Positions 34,525-45,794 of a stretch of DNA of 64,000 bases are shown piece after piece. Position numbers and translations under genes: made by a program. How positions within the stretch are numbered: position 1 is the first letter of the stretch; every line of letters starts with the position of its first letter. The stretch is from Dichomitus squalens LYAD-421 SS1 (taxonomy: Eukaryota > Basidiomycota > Agaricomycetes > Polyporales > Polyporaceae): assembly GCF_000275845.1 (NCBI RefSeq), contig NW_006766947.1, forward strand, positions 41,927 through 105,926, read 5' to 3'. The notes under the pieces were generated by a model. That model was not told the origin of the DNA and did not search any database. It worked only from the letters and a program-made list of their open reading frames with translations.

Positions 34525-34740
34525 CACAAGCTTTTATCCTGGACAACCTAGTGGGGTCTCCAGATCTCCGGTGCGCGCAATGTGTTCGGGAGTAGGGTGC
34601 CTTGGCCGTTGTCGAAGCCCAGGTGGACGACGTCGCGAGCACAAAGCTGGGTATGGACCAAACACAAATCCACACGATTGGGCAACTCAACGGCTCATCG
34701 TCCCACAACCGCCTGAGATCTCGCTTAGTCTCGCGTGGCT
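34525..34740 (-). promoter_or_regulatory. Conserved Z-family promoter block (Z3)
   Basis: Carries the same ordered blocks as the other Z genes (agatctcaggcgg, gatgagccgttgagttg, gtttggtccatacccagc, gcgacgtcgtccacctgg, cgaacacattgcgcgcac, ggataaaagcttg). Confidence 0.75.
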
Positions 34741-34799
34741 GCTCTTCACGTCGCACTCGCCCCTCGCTCCTGTCGCACTCGACGTTCGAACGTTTGTAT

Positions 34800-35300
34800 C
34801 TACGGTATGGCCCCAGCGCACGCGTTGATACTTTGTCAACTCTTGCTGATGTTGCCCTACATGTTTTCTCGTCTTGCAGAATCCTGATATTCGTCTGCCT
34901 TGTAAACGCATGCAACACTGAAGACTGGCGAATACCACCGACGTCCTCGCGGCTAGTTCAAGGTTCGTGCGTCGCGATGCGGTGAGTAATCGACTTTTCT
35001 TCTTGCATCCTGAGGATGATGATTCGCTGCGCGATGATTTTGGTCCACTCACATGCGCCATCGATCTCTCGGAGCCCGTTCTGCTGTCGAGCCTGCATGT
35101 ACGCGATTATTCTGCACGATGGCCACAAGGCGTCCAACGGGCACCTACGATGGCTCCAATTGAAGCTCAATTTTGTGTTCCTGTTAGAGCTTTCACTGAA
35201 TGGTCACTTCGACATTGCCGGAACGTGCGTCGTCGTCTCAAGCTCTTGGGCATCAGCTGTCAGCTCCGTGACGTTCCAATATGCCCATGGCATCTAGTAC
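34800..35300. repeat. Upstream flank of Z3 shared with other Z genes
   Basis: Contains a remnant readable as RQQNGLREIDGACEWTKII that matches the upstream DNA of Z2, Z6 and Z7. It marks the inner edge of the left arm. Confidence 0.55.
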
Positions 35301-35335
35301 AGTAAGAGTTCTCTCGTAATCTCTATATATGTGTA

Positions 35336-37234
35336 TCACGTCAAATAGCGGAATCCTCTGTCCTTTACACCCTTCCGCCTGTCGTCCTCAGCAAGCTTCC
35401 GATTCAAGCGTTCGAGATACAGCTTGAAAACGTAGCACATTACAATCATGCAGCCTGCCGTCGCTATGCAGATCCCGTATGACTTGCGATAGGTCGGCCC
35501 CCATGCGCTTGGCCACACGTATCTGCAGGAGCGTATGCTGAGGACAAAAATCCGGATAGCAAGAGAGGAGACGCACGATCCAGCCACATCTCCAAATTCC
35601 GAGAAGGCGTTGATGAACGCTAGCGCTACAGCACGCTTCGACGGCGGCCGGGGGAATGAGTTGCTGATCCAGGTGAAGACAACGACGTAGCCAGCGTATG
35701 ACTGCGCCATGAGGAATCTGCACCAAAGCCCATCATCAGCGTCACTGTCTCCGAGTGAGTAAGTTCTTACAACGAGACATATCGTGCAGGGGTGCTCATC
35801 GTGCATACAGCGATGACAAAGCCCACGATCCCGATGAGAAACGGTATCGTAGTATGGTAGAACCTCTCGCCAGTCACATCCGAATGCCTAGTCCGGCTCA
35901 TGTCAGTCCCAGACCGTTACCAGAGAAGGACCAACGTACCTCGAAACGAGATACGTTACGATTGCCGCGAACACAAACGGCGGCGCGCACAGCAACAAAG
36001 TAACGGTGGGATTAAAACCCATCGTGGCACTCAGCGTGGGGAAGTACGCATTGAAGCTCAATGCGACGGTGATGCTCGTCATCGCCAGCGCCATCCACCA
36101 TACCTTCCAGTCCCTCAGGGCCAGCCGCAGCCCGACGGAATGCCCGCCCTCCTCGGTATCGCCTTCATCTCCTACGCCTGCGTCCTCCTGCATGCGTCTC
36201 ATCGCTAGGCGGCGCTCCTCCTCGCTCAGCCAGTGCGTAGTAGATGGGAAGTCAGGAAGGATGAACATGGCGCAGAGGGCCACGAAAATGGTGAGCGAGC
36301 CCTCGATATAGAAGAGCCATCGCCAGGCGGCCTGTCCGAGCTTGCCGTCCATGCCGTCGAGTATGCCTGAAGCCATGAGCGCGCCGAATGCGTTCGAGAT
36401 GATGTTGCCGCAATACAGCAGGGCGATGCGCGTGCCGAGCTCACTGCGCTTGTACCATTTACTGAGGAGGAATAGGGCACCAGGAAAGAACGCCGCTTCG
36501 ATGAAGCCTAGGAAAAAGCGAGTGAGGAGTGCACTGACGAAGCTACAGGGTAGAGAGGTGAGGAACTTGAAGATAGGATTGTGAGAATGCATGTGGATTT
36601 CTACTTTTTGGTGATTCCTTTGATATCACGTCAGCTTGGGGTGGTGGCGGGGGGAAAGGACGGACCTGTAAGAATGGAGATAGTGCCCCAGATCACCATG
36701 CACGTGGGTAGGTATATGGATGGCTTGCCGAGATGGTTGAGAAACATATTCCTGCAAGCATAGCACATTCAATCTACGAAACATACTGTGGAACAGACGA
36801 CTCACGAGGGCACTTGCATGATCATGTAACCAACATAGAGTATGGACAAGAGGGTCGCGAACTCTTGGCCTTCCAAACCCAAATCCGTCTCCAGTCCCCG
36901 TAGTCGTGCCGCGCTGTGTATGTCGAAACATTGAGCTTCAAGTGTAAGTTTCCTTTACAGGATCCTACCCGATGTTGTTACGATCCATCTGGGCATTGCA
37001 CAGTCAGCAATACCGAAGCCGTGGGGCTGCGAGGAAACGTACATAGTTCAGAATATAAATGACTATCAAAATAGACATGCGTAAGTCGATTTTGCGTAGG
37101 AGCTTGTGCTCTAGCCTCTGCCGTGCTTCGCGCCCACCAAATTCGGCGTCTTTGTCTTCTGCGTTGGTCAGCTCATCATATGCATCGGACCCTTCGATGA
37201 CATCAGCCAAGGATGCCGCCTTCGAGGATGCCAT
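35336..37234 (-). CDS. MFS transporter, anion:cation symporter (Dal5/Tna1-like) type
   Basis: Plasma-membrane importers of this family take up organic anions such as allantoate, nicotinate or other carboxylates; the substrate here is not determined. An acidic N-terminus (MASSKAASLADVIEGSDAYD) precedes TM1 (DLRMSILIVIYILNY), spliced to MDRNNIG and AARLRGLETDLGLEGQEF, the typical D-R-x-N-I-G-x-A-R signature. Further helices include VGYMIMQVPSN, TRFFLGFIEAAFFPGALFLL with SKWYKRSELGTRIAL, GILDGMDGKLGQAAWRWLFY, KVWWMALAMTSITVALSFNA and SYGICIATAGCMIVMCYVF. About nine introns are inferred. The stop is at 35336. ATG 37234 is preferred over 37297 because of its position behind a TATA box. The frame is intact. 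It is a private gene of the spacer. Confidence 0.88.
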
Positions 37235-37324
37235 CCTGTGCCTCTCCGATGGATGATTGGGACCCGCGACACAACTGACGCGTCGTGATAGAGGCAAGAC
37301 AGATAGGAGAGCCTGGCGGCCATC

Positions 37325-37333
37325 CTTTATATG
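37325..37333 (-). promoter_or_regulatory. TATA box of the MFS transporter
   Basis: The minus strand reads catataaag about 95 nt upstream of the chosen ATG (37234). Confidence 0.5.
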
Positions 37334-37619
37334 AGATTGGGTCGAACCTTACGGTCACTGTGATCACAAGGTCAAGGCAAAGAAGTAACCTGCAGGCGCC
37401 AAGATATGCTTATACGCGTCTATGGCGGGGACGTTATCACTGACGGTATCGGGACGAATGTCAAAGTCTCGGACAACGACTGGGATCAACTGAACTCAGA
37501 CGATGTAGCACTCCCCGGAAGATATGGAACACTTGGAAGAGGCCGATGAATAGCTAACGCTCATGAGATCTAGACTGACGATGGTATTAGCCACGTAGAT
37601 GCTGTGGTACAATGTGACA

Positions 37620-37800
37620 TACCTGCTCAAAGTAGATAGTGAAGCCGTTTTCTTTGGCACCCTTCTCAGCTTCCTTTCCCTGCTCAGGTACGCGAGGTGC
37701 AGATTGAAGACGTAGCACATGAGAATCGCACAGCCCGCAGTCGTATATCGCACTGCGCTCGCCGTGCTCGGGCGCTGCCCCGCCGTCGCCCCGGATACAT
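37620..37800 (-). pseudogene. C-terminal relic of a second MFS transporter
   Basis: The minus strand reads RYTTAGCAILMCYVFNLHLA followed by YLSRE, aligning with the last helix and tail of the adjacent intact transporter (CIATAGCMIVMCYVFKLYLE). The following bases read EKGAKENGF in another frame, as in KGVKDRGF of the intact gene. No other transporter exons lie between it and Z4, so only the 3' end of a former tandem copy survives, lying between Z4 and the intact gene. Confidence 0.7.
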
Positions 37801-37957
37801 ACACTGCTCGCACATGAAGGAAGTGGAAGCAGAGTTGATACATATTGACGTCTAACAAGTTCAATAGGTCACACAAATGAAGGATTGTACGAACGAGAGC
37901 TGAAAATTTGAATTAAGGGTACGGTACACATGCCATTTTACGATCTTTACTTCATGC

Positions 37958-39094
37958 TCAGCTCTCCAAGCCTTCTCCCTCCTTCAGCCGGTTCCCCGGC
38001 TGGTACATCGACCCCGCGTCCCCAAAGCACTTGCCCTTCTGCGCCCTCAAATGACGGATCAGCGCATCCTTCCTGCTGAACGTCTTCATGCATCCCCCGA
38101 TCATCGGTACCCCATCAAAGTCCATGATCTGCCCCTGCCGCACCACCTCCACGGGCACCCCTTGGTTCAACGCGTCCAACGCATATACACCACAGCACAC
38201 CCACATCGCCACATCTGCACCAAGCGTATGTGTTTCGATATGGCGCTTGAGGTCGGGTGAGCGGCGGTTGTGCTGGACGTAAGAGCAGTGGGGGCACGCC
38301 CAGCGGTTGGTGCGTATTGGAGCAGAGGATGAGGGTGCATTCGGTGAGGGTACAGGTGCGTTCCTGCGCGTAGACGCAACGAGACGCGGAGAGCTCTCAG
38401 GATAAGACTCGGCCACAGGCAATGGAGAGACCGAGGATGATGAGTGCGAGGGGGACCGCGACGCAGCCCGTGCTCCGCGGCGTGCACTGCGATTGGGTTG
38501 GGAGGCGTTCGACGTTTTGAAAGGCAAGCACTCGTCGGCGAGGGAGACACCACCGCACTCGTCACGTCCAGTGGGATAGACAAGGTCGGGGGAGATGCAG
38601 GGCGCGGGCGTCGAGGGAAGTGCTTGCCTGAGCGGAATTGGAGGCCGGTTGTGGCCCGTAGACTCCACACCAGCGGGAAACTGCCAATCCGCGAGATGGT
38701 CTCCCCAAAGCAACTCAGACTGTGCTTGCGTGTCGTAGAGAAGAGGGGTTTGTCCGTCACGCAACAGCGATGGCACGGGGATTGGGAGGGATGACACAGC
38801 TGTACTCGCGTATGTAGTCTCCGTAGTCCAGCTGCATGTAAAGTGAGCACTACGACAATCTTAGAAGTACGCGTGTAATACTTACAAAGCACTGGATAAC
38901 TGCTCGTGTGTCTCCGAGTATGTGAACGCATACCCGTCGATAGCGTCGGTCCACTGCGAAGAACAAGCAGGGTGGTCATAGCCCCTGAGTGCATACTCAG
39001 GAGCAAGTGACGGCGGATCGTAAGCCTCATACGCGTGTGTAGGAAAGTAGGTATCGGACGCGAAGTGGGAGGCGGAACAAGCTGGAGCGTTCAT
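37958..39094 (-). CDS. Z4: two-finger zinc regulator of the Z family
   Basis: Exon 1 is 39094-38886 (MNAPACSASHFASDTYFPTH, ending TYSETHEQLSSAL). Exon 2 is 38831-37958. The finger region is complete: RTNRWACPHCSYVQHNRRSP/DLKRHIETH with Ser replacing the Pro found in most copies, WVCCGVYALDALNQGVPVE and GGCMKTFSRKDALIRHLRAQ, then KGKCFGDAGSMYQPGNRLKE. Gly replaces Trp in DAWSMYQPG, as in Z8. The frame is intact to TGA 37958. This is a spacer copy without a counterpart in the right arm. Just upstream of its promoter (39478-39520) is a fragment of the D-gene 3' flank. Confidence 0.8.
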
Positions 39095-39149
39095 CTTGCT
39101 GGGAGGAGGGGGCGACTGAGGGGGGCAGGGGGTTCGATGGAGGTCGTTC

Positions 39150-39375
39150 CGTCCATGCCTGCCCAAGCTTTTATCACAGACATGCTAGTGAGGTCTCCAG
39201 ATCTTCGGTGCGCGCAATGTGTTCGGGAGCAGGGTGCCTTGGCCGTTGTCGAAGACCAGGTGGACGACGTCGCGAGCAGAATGCTGGGTATGGACCAAAC
39301 ACAAATCCACACGGTTGGGCAACTCAACGGCTCATCGTCCCACGACCGCCTGAGATCTCGCTTAGTCTCGCGTGG
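39150..39375 (-). promoter_or_regulatory. Conserved Z-family promoter block (Z4)
   Basis: All blocks are present in order (agatctcaggcgg through ggtctccagatc), but the TATA-like element reads gtgataaaagcttgg instead of ggataaaagctcg. Confidence 0.7.
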
Positions 39376-39977
39376 CAGCTCTTCACCTCATCAAGTGTAC
39401 GGCGTCTTGTCCGGGAGAAAACGCAGTCACGTCGCAAGTTGCGAGTTCGGCACACGAGAGGAGGCACTACATACATCATGATCAACGTCAGCAAAGTTGC
39501 ACTCGTAACTCGTAATTTTCACGTACATGCTCCTTCGAGGCTTCAGGTAAGTGGATCGGAAGCTATTGAGACGACATCAAAACCTCTACACTGGCACGTC
39601 GGGCGCGAACTTGAATGCGGCCGGTCCTCTCTCTTCTACCTCCCAGCTAGTACATCGATATCTGCATAATCATACATCCCGCTTCCAGGCGATCCAGGTC
39701 ATGCAAAGGGGTTGCGCGCCTTTTGTTGGCGTCGTCCGAAGCTTGAACACGCCAAGCCAAATGCAGGGAGTGGCGGTCGGCTGAGACATAATGCGCAACA
39801 ACTGATCAGATTGACGGCCCTGACGTGGATAACCTGGCTACCAGCAGTATGTACTACATCTCCTAGCCCCATTGTCATTGTGACGTTCGCCTTCTCATTC
39901 ATCACCCCCACCATTCTCGCTTCACAGGCTCACCGTGGGCCTATGGCCGATAGGAAGGGACAACATAGCATTGCCCT
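39376..39977. other. Intergenic, no supported gene
   Basis: Contains the D-flank fragment (39478-39520). The rest shows no recognised feature. Confidence 0.45.
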
Positions 39978-41295
39978 TCATGCAGCCTTCTCCCGCGCAC
40001 TTCTCGATACCAAGGCCGTGGCCGCTCCATAGATCATGCTCCGCGCCCATGGCACACCGAACCACAGTGAGGCACCACTGACGGTCGCGCCCTGAGATAT
40101 GTTAGAAAAGCTCCAAGTCGAGGCCATCATATATTGAAAACGGCTTACAATGACAATATCTCCCGCCATTTTACCACGTTCTTCAGCATCCCTCTGCCTT
40201 ACCTCTGCCAGGAACTCTGCCGCCCATCTCTCCGTCTGCCCTTGCTCTTCGGCGGTCCTGGTATCCTGCCGTCCCATGAGCTGTCCAAGCAACACTGCGG
40301 CACGTGTCCGTCGTTTGCTCAAGTCCCGGAGGACGGCGACATGGGATTCTGTATCTGTTCGCACGATGAGCAGTCGACCGCGGGGCATTGAGGAGGCTTT
40401 CATACTGACCCCGGCACAAGAACAACCGCTGATGCTCTTCGATGGCTGTCTCCATGTCTGATAACCCGCCGATGTAGCGCTTCACTTCCTCTGTTTTCCG
40501 AGACGCCTCGCCCTGCCCTTGCACGACTTTCGATCGCTTGACATCTAGCAGACCTTCCTGCATGCGTGTCGGAAAGACGTGGGCAGGATGTGCGACGCAG
40601 TGAATTGCACAGAACCGCTGGCCCGAGACGCACTTCCACGTGCAAGGCTTCCCATCTCTTCGCCTGAGCGCCGTGCACCGCTGAGGGGCATTGCGAGGGC
40701 CAGGCCTGTCGTCGCTATTATTTTTCGTGCAAGCGTACGGCGGGTGCGGGGCGTCGAGGATCGGATAGGCTGGAGGTGCGTCCGAGGCCTGGCTCAGAGC
40801 ATCCTCGTGTGGACGCCCAAGTTGCGCAAGCTCGAGTTCTCGCGCCCTCTCCTCCAACCCCTCCAAAAAGGTGACCATGTTTCCTTTCTTCTCCTGCAGC
40901 AAATTCTCACTCTCATTCTTGTCTGCAACCGCTCAGGGAGTGTCAGAACAGATTATCTCCAACGCCTAAGTACTAGGAGCAAATAATTCACCTTCAGGGG
41001 GGAACTTTGTCCTCAGCGCTACCGCAGCATTTATTTGCTCATCAAGAGACTCCATATACAACCGTACGACCCGCGCGTCCCTCCTGATTTCTCTGATGCC
41101 AGTGTATCCTGTCGTCCCTTCTGCGACCATGTCTTCTGCAATAGGTTTCAGTCGCTCGACCTCGCGCGCAGCCATCCTGATCCGCTCCTCAAGGACATGA
41201 TGCTCCGCGGCATGTTCGCTGCAGAAGGGAAAAGACGGGACGGCCCTGTTCGTGCAGCGAGGTGATGAGTCGGGAACGGCGCTGCAGAGCCGCAT
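39978..41295 (-). CDS. CCCH1: protein with two C-x9/10-C-x10-C-x2-H motifs
   Basis: Four exons. Exon 1 (start 41295) has CSAVPDSSPRCTNRAVPSF followed by PFCSEH (C-x9-C-x10-C-x2-H), then a charged helical region (EERIRMAAREVERLKPIAED, YMESLDEQINAAVALRTKF). Exon 2 has NLLQEKKGNMVTFLEGLEER, a Pro-rich linker and a second motif, CTALRRRDGKPCTWKCVSG followed by QRFCAIH (C-x10-C-x10-C-x2-H). Exons 3 and 4 give helices (VLRDLSKRRTRAAVLLGQLM, TERWAAEFLAEVRQRD) and a C-terminus GASLWFGVPWARSMIYGAAT. The regular Cys/His spacing suggests zinc binding, and the helices suggest coiled coils. I recognise no named family. It lies 275 bp behind Z5 on the same strand, as CCCH2 lies behind Z6. Confidence 0.7.
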
Positions 41296-41570
41296 ACTTT
41301 CGCTTTCGGAGGATAGTACTTGGTCCAAGCTGAGGACGATGAAGACGGCGTGAACAGAACACCCGGTGTACGCAAGGCGTCTTCGAGCTCTGGTGCTGCG
41401 GTAGACAACGTGCCGAGGCCACGAACTTCTTCGGCCCGCCCGCGCAGAGGAATCCCTATGGCCCATACTCAACGTACTCAACGCTTGCCGCAAGCGCAAA
41501 TGCGATCACGTACGCGTACGTGGACATTTCAAGACAAATACATGGCGAGAGTGTGCATACAACCCGTTCA

Positions 41571-42710
41571 TCAGTCTTCCAGCCTATTCCCAGGCTGGTA
41601 CGCCGCGTTCGAATCCCCAAAGCACCTGCCCTTCTCATTGCGCAAATGGCGCGTGAGCGCATCGCGCCGGCTGAACGTCTTCCTGCAGCCTCCAATCATC
41701 AGCACGCCCTCGAAGTCGAAGATCGGCGCCGCGCGTACGACCTCAGCGGGCACGCCGGCCTCCAGCGCGTCTTCGATCGGCACCCCGCAGCACACCCAGG
41801 CCGCGACGGCCGCCCCGCGCGTGTGCGTTTGGATGTGGCGCTTGAGATCGGGAGTGCGGCGGTTGCGCTGGACGTACTCGCAGTATGGGCACTGCCAAGG
41901 ATTGGTGGGGGTAAACGAGGAGGGAGGGATCGCGGCGAGCGCAGAAGCAGGCACGTTGCGGCGCCGAGAAGCGATTAACTGGGATGATGTTTGGGGGTAC
42001 GGCCTGGGGGAAGGCGAGGGTTTGGAGGTATAGGAGACCGCGGTGTGATCTGCGCGCGAGGATGAGCGGGTGCACCGAGCGCAATGGGACACTGCGCGAC
42101 TCGAGTGTTCGTCTATCGCTGGTGCGAGGTCGTACTCAGGGTGCATGGGCGGTTGAACCAGGAGTGGTGCGACGCATAGTGCGGTCGCTATCGAGCCGGT
42201 GTTTTTGAACGGGGAGGGTGCGATCGCCTGATGGGGCATAAATGAACCATACGCGCTAGTCTGAGTACTAGAGGTAGGGATATATCCATGCGGAACTGGA
42301 TGCGTGGTGACGCTATGAAAGGAGTTTCCCATGTGACCGTTGGGCTTATCCACGGAGAACGGCGTAGTGAGCGATGAGGGTGACGGCGCAAGACCAGAGT
42401 CGTTCGTGCCGGGATATGGGAACTGGCTACCGATGCTACATTCGTGAGGTTAGCTCAACGTCAGGACTACGTAGAAAGCCAACACTACTCACGAGGCTTC
42501 GTACAGCTCTCCGGCTGTATACGGCGATGGTCCAACATACCCCGAGTCTCCATTGGGAAGGTCCCACATCGGAAAGGCAAGCTCATCGACACGGTCAGGA
42601 GTATGACCCATGAGGGCGTCATACGAGGTGCCGTCATCATAGAAGGTACCGGAGGGGTTATGATATGTAGAGCCCGTGAAGCAGTCCAGAGAAGGTAAAG
42701 AGGGATGCAT
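41571..42710 (-). CDS. Z5: diverged two-finger member of the Z family
   Basis: Exon 1 (42710-42493, MHPSLPSLDCFTGSTYHNPS) is unrelated in sequence to other Z first exons, though it is equally Tyr/Ser/Asp-rich. Exon 2 is 42435-41571. The finger region is conserved in layout: NPWQCPYCEYVQRNRRTP/DLKRHIQTH, AWVCCGVPIEDALEAGVPAE and GGCRKTFSRRDALTRHLRNE, then KGRCFGDSNAAYQPGNRLED. Conservation of all Cys/His positions and of the C-C-G-V linker despite substitution elsewhere indicates purifying selection on the fingers. It is intact and probably the oldest-branching copy here. A nuclear DNA-binding role is inferred. Confidence 0.78.
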
Positions 42711-42749
42711 GACGGGGGAAGGGGGTCACAGCGGAAGAAGCGGGGGGTT

Positions 42750-42975
42750 CGAGGGGTGTCGTTCTGTCCATGGCTGCCCGAGCTTTTATCCTAGACAGAG
42801 TACAAGGCTCTCCAGATCGTCGGGTGGGGCAATGTGTTCGGGAAGAGGTACATTGACCATCGTCGGAGACCAGGTGCACGACGTCGTGAGCGCAAGGCGG
42901 GTTGGACCAAACAGCTTTCCACACGAATGGGCAATCTGACGGCTCATCTTCCCACGACCCCCTCAGATCTCGCGT
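42750..42975 (-). promoter_or_regulatory. Conserved Z-family promoter block (Z5)
   Basis: Although exon 1 is unrelated to the other copies, the blocks gagatct, gatgagccgt, ttgcccattcgtgtgga, tgtttggtcca, acgacgtcgtgcacctgg, cccgaacacattgc, gatctggag and ggataaaagctcgggcag are kept in order and at similar spacing. Confidence 0.75.
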
Positions 42976-43924
42976 AACATTGCACAACCCCGTCACCCGG
43001 CGACACCCGCTGTACTGCTGATTTTGTCCGATACGTGTGCGGTTCGCGCTGTCAGTTTGACCGTTGTAACTCTGCTTTGCACCCCTCGGGCACCGTGTCC
43101 AGCGTAGTCGTGTCGTACCTCAGTGAGCAAATATCGACTCTCTGATCACGTTAGACAACCCGACCTATTCTCCTCGCACATAAGGTAAGATCTGACGTCC
43201 ACCATCGACACTTGTTTTATGCCGCCACGGTAAGTATACATACATGCGCCCTCTTTGCGGAAGGGCGCTGAAACTATGCCGGACCCGGGATCGGATATCG
43301 CCTACTGTATCATGAAGATGAGATGCGGCTCCATCGTTTGGTATGCATCTGATCCATCTCCTCGGGCGACGCTTCATTCTTAACACGCCTGGCGGTCTGA
43401 TATTGGGTCTCCCCTCTGCTGCTGTCCAGTTCTTCACCTGGCGACTTATCGGCAAACCTCCAGTCTTTTCACTATGGCGAGACCTCCACCTGTACAGAAC
43501 ATTCTGCGACACAGCCAAACAACACTTCCCGCACTCTAGTTATGCCTGGTACCATCGGGGAATGCAGTGTGGTGAGTCAGGAGTGGCGTAGGATCTTAAG
43601 CCACCCCTGCCTATACGCGCGTTCAGTCATCCCATGGTCTTGTATGTCCCGTGCCCTATGCGTCCCTGTTCACGCGCGTGGCTCTCCCCTTATGCTGCCT
43701 TCTGCTAACCGGGCGACGTCTGTTGGTCTCACGTCGGCATGAGAATACAGGAATACAGGTCCTTTTCCATTCTTGGCCAGTAATGATGGCCTGACGCCTG
43801 GAACGACGACTATCCACGACCGCATTTGGGCAATTGAACAAGTCAACCACCGGCTAGCTCTTCTTTTATTCATCAAGTCACTCATGTTGAAGCCTGCTCT
43901 TCTCCATCCGCGACGTAACATGCC
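42976..43924. other. Intergenic at the centre of the cluster, no supported gene
   Basis: Strand polarity switches here from minus (left) to plus (right). Short ORFs only. Confidence 0.45.
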
Positions 43925-44950
43925 ATGGCAGGGTGCTTCCCGTTCTGTGATTGTACGAACCACCTCCCAGTCTATCCTCCAGTCCATACCTATCGTCACC
44001 GGGGCAGGTGGCCGCCTCCTCAGCCACGGCCGGTTCTCCAGCACGCCACGTACCCGTATGTCCCATTATACCAATCTACTCCTGCTCAGGCGCAGCCCAT
44101 CCTTGCTGAAGAGTCGCGACGCACGAAAGAGCGGAGCCAATCACGGGACTCGAAGACGCGTCGCGTTCACTTCGCCGATCAACCCATCGTCATCGATCTG
44201 CCAAACCACCCGCCACGAAACGCTCCGGCCGTAGATGCAACCACTCGGCCTCGTCCGCGCTCCCCCAGCATAACTCGCGCGCCATCACCCATCCGACCAG
44301 CCGTTAATCGAGCAACCCCTCCAGTACGCTCTCCCGCTCGTGCCCCTGCTGCGCATGCGACCCCTGCACCACCACTCAGAACTTCTGCACCTGCCGCTTT
44401 CACTCCCGCCACTGCCGCCCGGCACTGTGACCAGCGCTCCGCCACCACTCCACGAATCCTTCACGACTTGCTCACGTCGTTCCCTTCCGGCCTCTGGGAC
44501 ATGAGACGCAACGCGAGACCGACGTACCATCCCCAACACGAGCCACGCTACTCCGAGCCCGTATACCCGCACGACCGCCGTAAGACGTCGATCAAGCTCT
44601 ACTTCACCCCGTGTAGCCGCACCGAGTTCTCGTGGATCACGAAGGTCCGCGCAGGTTCCAGGAAGCATCTGACTGTGGACGACGTCTTGGATGCGATTAG
44701 CACCGAACTATTCAGGCGGTCGGCGGTGAGGGACTTGTACGAAAGTCACCCGTGTTTCTCGAAGATCCGCAGCGCGCGTCGAATCCGGACGCGACGCGGT
44801 TACACGAAGACGCCACATTACGACGACGCGTTCCGGAATGTGGACTTGTACCATGTCGACCACGGGCAGGTCCTCTACTTCCGGGGGCTCAAGCCGGAGA
44901 GATTGCGTGATGGGGAAGTGGTGTATCTGGTGAAGTTCAGCTACGCATGA
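43925..44950 (+). CDS. D2: DUF6699-type protein
   Basis: A single open frame of 341 codons. The N-terminal half is Pro/Arg/Ala-rich and probably disordered, with the K-T-R-R-V-H-F-A-D box that marks many DUF6699 proteins (KTRRVHFADQPIVIDLP). The C-terminal half carries the domain: TSIKLYFTPCSRTEFSWITK, HLTVDDVLDAISTELFRRSA, FRNVDLYHVDHGQVLYFRGL and a final DGEVVYLVKFSYA. It is clearly more diverged from D1/D4 than those are from each other. No signal peptide is seen. The function is unknown. It is adjacent to D3 on the same strand, in the spacer of the inverted duplication. Confidence 0.75.
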   Translation: MAGCFPFCDCTNHLPVYPPVHTYRHRGRWPPPQPRPVLQHATYPYVPLYQSTPAQAQPILAEESRRTKERSQSRDSKTRRVHFADQPIVIDLPNHPPRNAPAVDATTRPRPRSPSITRAPSPIRPAVNRATPPVRSPARAPAAHATPAPPLRTSAPAAFTPATAARHCDQRSATTPRILHDLLTSFPSGLWDMRRNARPTYHPQHEPRYSEPVYPHDRRKTSIKLYFTPCSRTEFSWITKVRAGSRKHLTVDDVLDAISTELFRRSAVRDLYESHPCFSKIRSARRIRTRRGYTKTPHYDDAFRNVDLYHVDHGQVLYFRGLKPERLRDGEVVYLVKFSYA

Positions 44951-45401
44951 CGCGCATACTGAGGGTGAGTGAAGAGAAGGGCATATGCTATGCGCGCTCT
45001 TCGAGAACAAGTCTACTGATGCACGGATATTAGGTCCGGTATGTCCGCCTGTCCTGTTCTTGTTTCTTAGAGGCTGCGGATCGGCCCCGTGGATCGATAC
45101 GATCTACGCATGCTTTGTGCCTGTCGATGCCTCGAGGTGGCCTCGAGAGTGTTTAAGATGCCTATGCTCATCATTTCCATCCGCTTGCCCCCGTTCCCTC
45201 CAAATCATCGATTCCCCCGCGTCGGGGCTCCCGGTGCTGAGCAAGGGTTCTACTCTACTTGTGGCCATATCTCCACTCTAGCCCCTGCTCTCAGCACTGT
45301 GGGACACGTCAGTGAACTCATTTCGCCTTCTTTTCTCTTTCACTGTAATTCCCCGTTCTTGATCGGGGCGCCCGTGCAATTGAGGATGCGCGGGCGTACC
45401 C

Positions 45402-45794
45402 GTGTCTTTCGGGGACCACGTCTTCGTCGGCGACTGTAGCGGCGCTTGGCAGACGTTGACTCCATTCGATTCCTTCGTCGAAGAATTGATCCTGTACGTT
45501 GCTTATGACGCTCACGACCCCAATGAAGCATATTTGACCTGCATGTTCCATCGAGCAACTGATACTGTTCCGCATTATCGATATCGATCGTCCTGGTACG
45601 ACATTGAGTGGCACCCTAGTCTCTTTTCGACTGCCCCACGCCCGTTTTCCCGTTCACTCTTGGCAGGTGCGTTCAGGGAGGCACTAGAAGCAGGAGATAG
45701 GCCGGTCGGCGATGTGCGGCCAGCTCTGGCTCCTCGCTCGCGTTTCCCAAGTCCTCGATATATCCTGCAAGGGCTGCGCGTGGATGAGCGATAG
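45402..45794 (+). CDS. Hypothetical ORF between D2 and D3
   Basis: The open frame reads VEELILYVAYDAHDPNEAYL, SSWYDIEWHPSLFSTAPRPF and YILQGLRVDER. It has no in-frame ATG near its 5' end, so an upstream exon (possibly 45158-45305, MPMLIISIRLPPFPPNHRF) would be needed. The ending loosely recalls the terminal strand of DUF6699 proteins, but this is weak. It may be a broken relative of D2/D3. Confidence 0.3.
   Translation: MSFGDHVFVGDCSGAWQTLTPFDSFVEELILYVAYDAHDPNEAYLTCMFHRATDTVPHYRYRSSWYDIEWHPSLFSTAPRPFSRSLLAGAFREALEAGDRPVGDVRPALAPRSRFPSPRYILQGLRVDER

Larger units (their letters stand above)
21270..35270. repeat. Left arm of the large inverted duplication
   Basis: Read on the minus strand, this arm runs Z3, repeated 3' segment, MDR-B, Z2, X1, D1, Z1. 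The right arm (49700-63250) shows the corresponding order on the plus strand. Genes, promoters and many intergenic stretches match, for example 24650-24720 with 59635-59705 and 32620-32870 with 53790-53995. Identity varies along the arm, and each arm has private insertions (29630-30430 here, CCCH2 in the other). Confidence 0.85.

Noticed and set aside
36626..36931. ORF inside the MFS gene region in another frame
   Set aside because: It overlaps inferred MFS exons and introns and has no support of its own.
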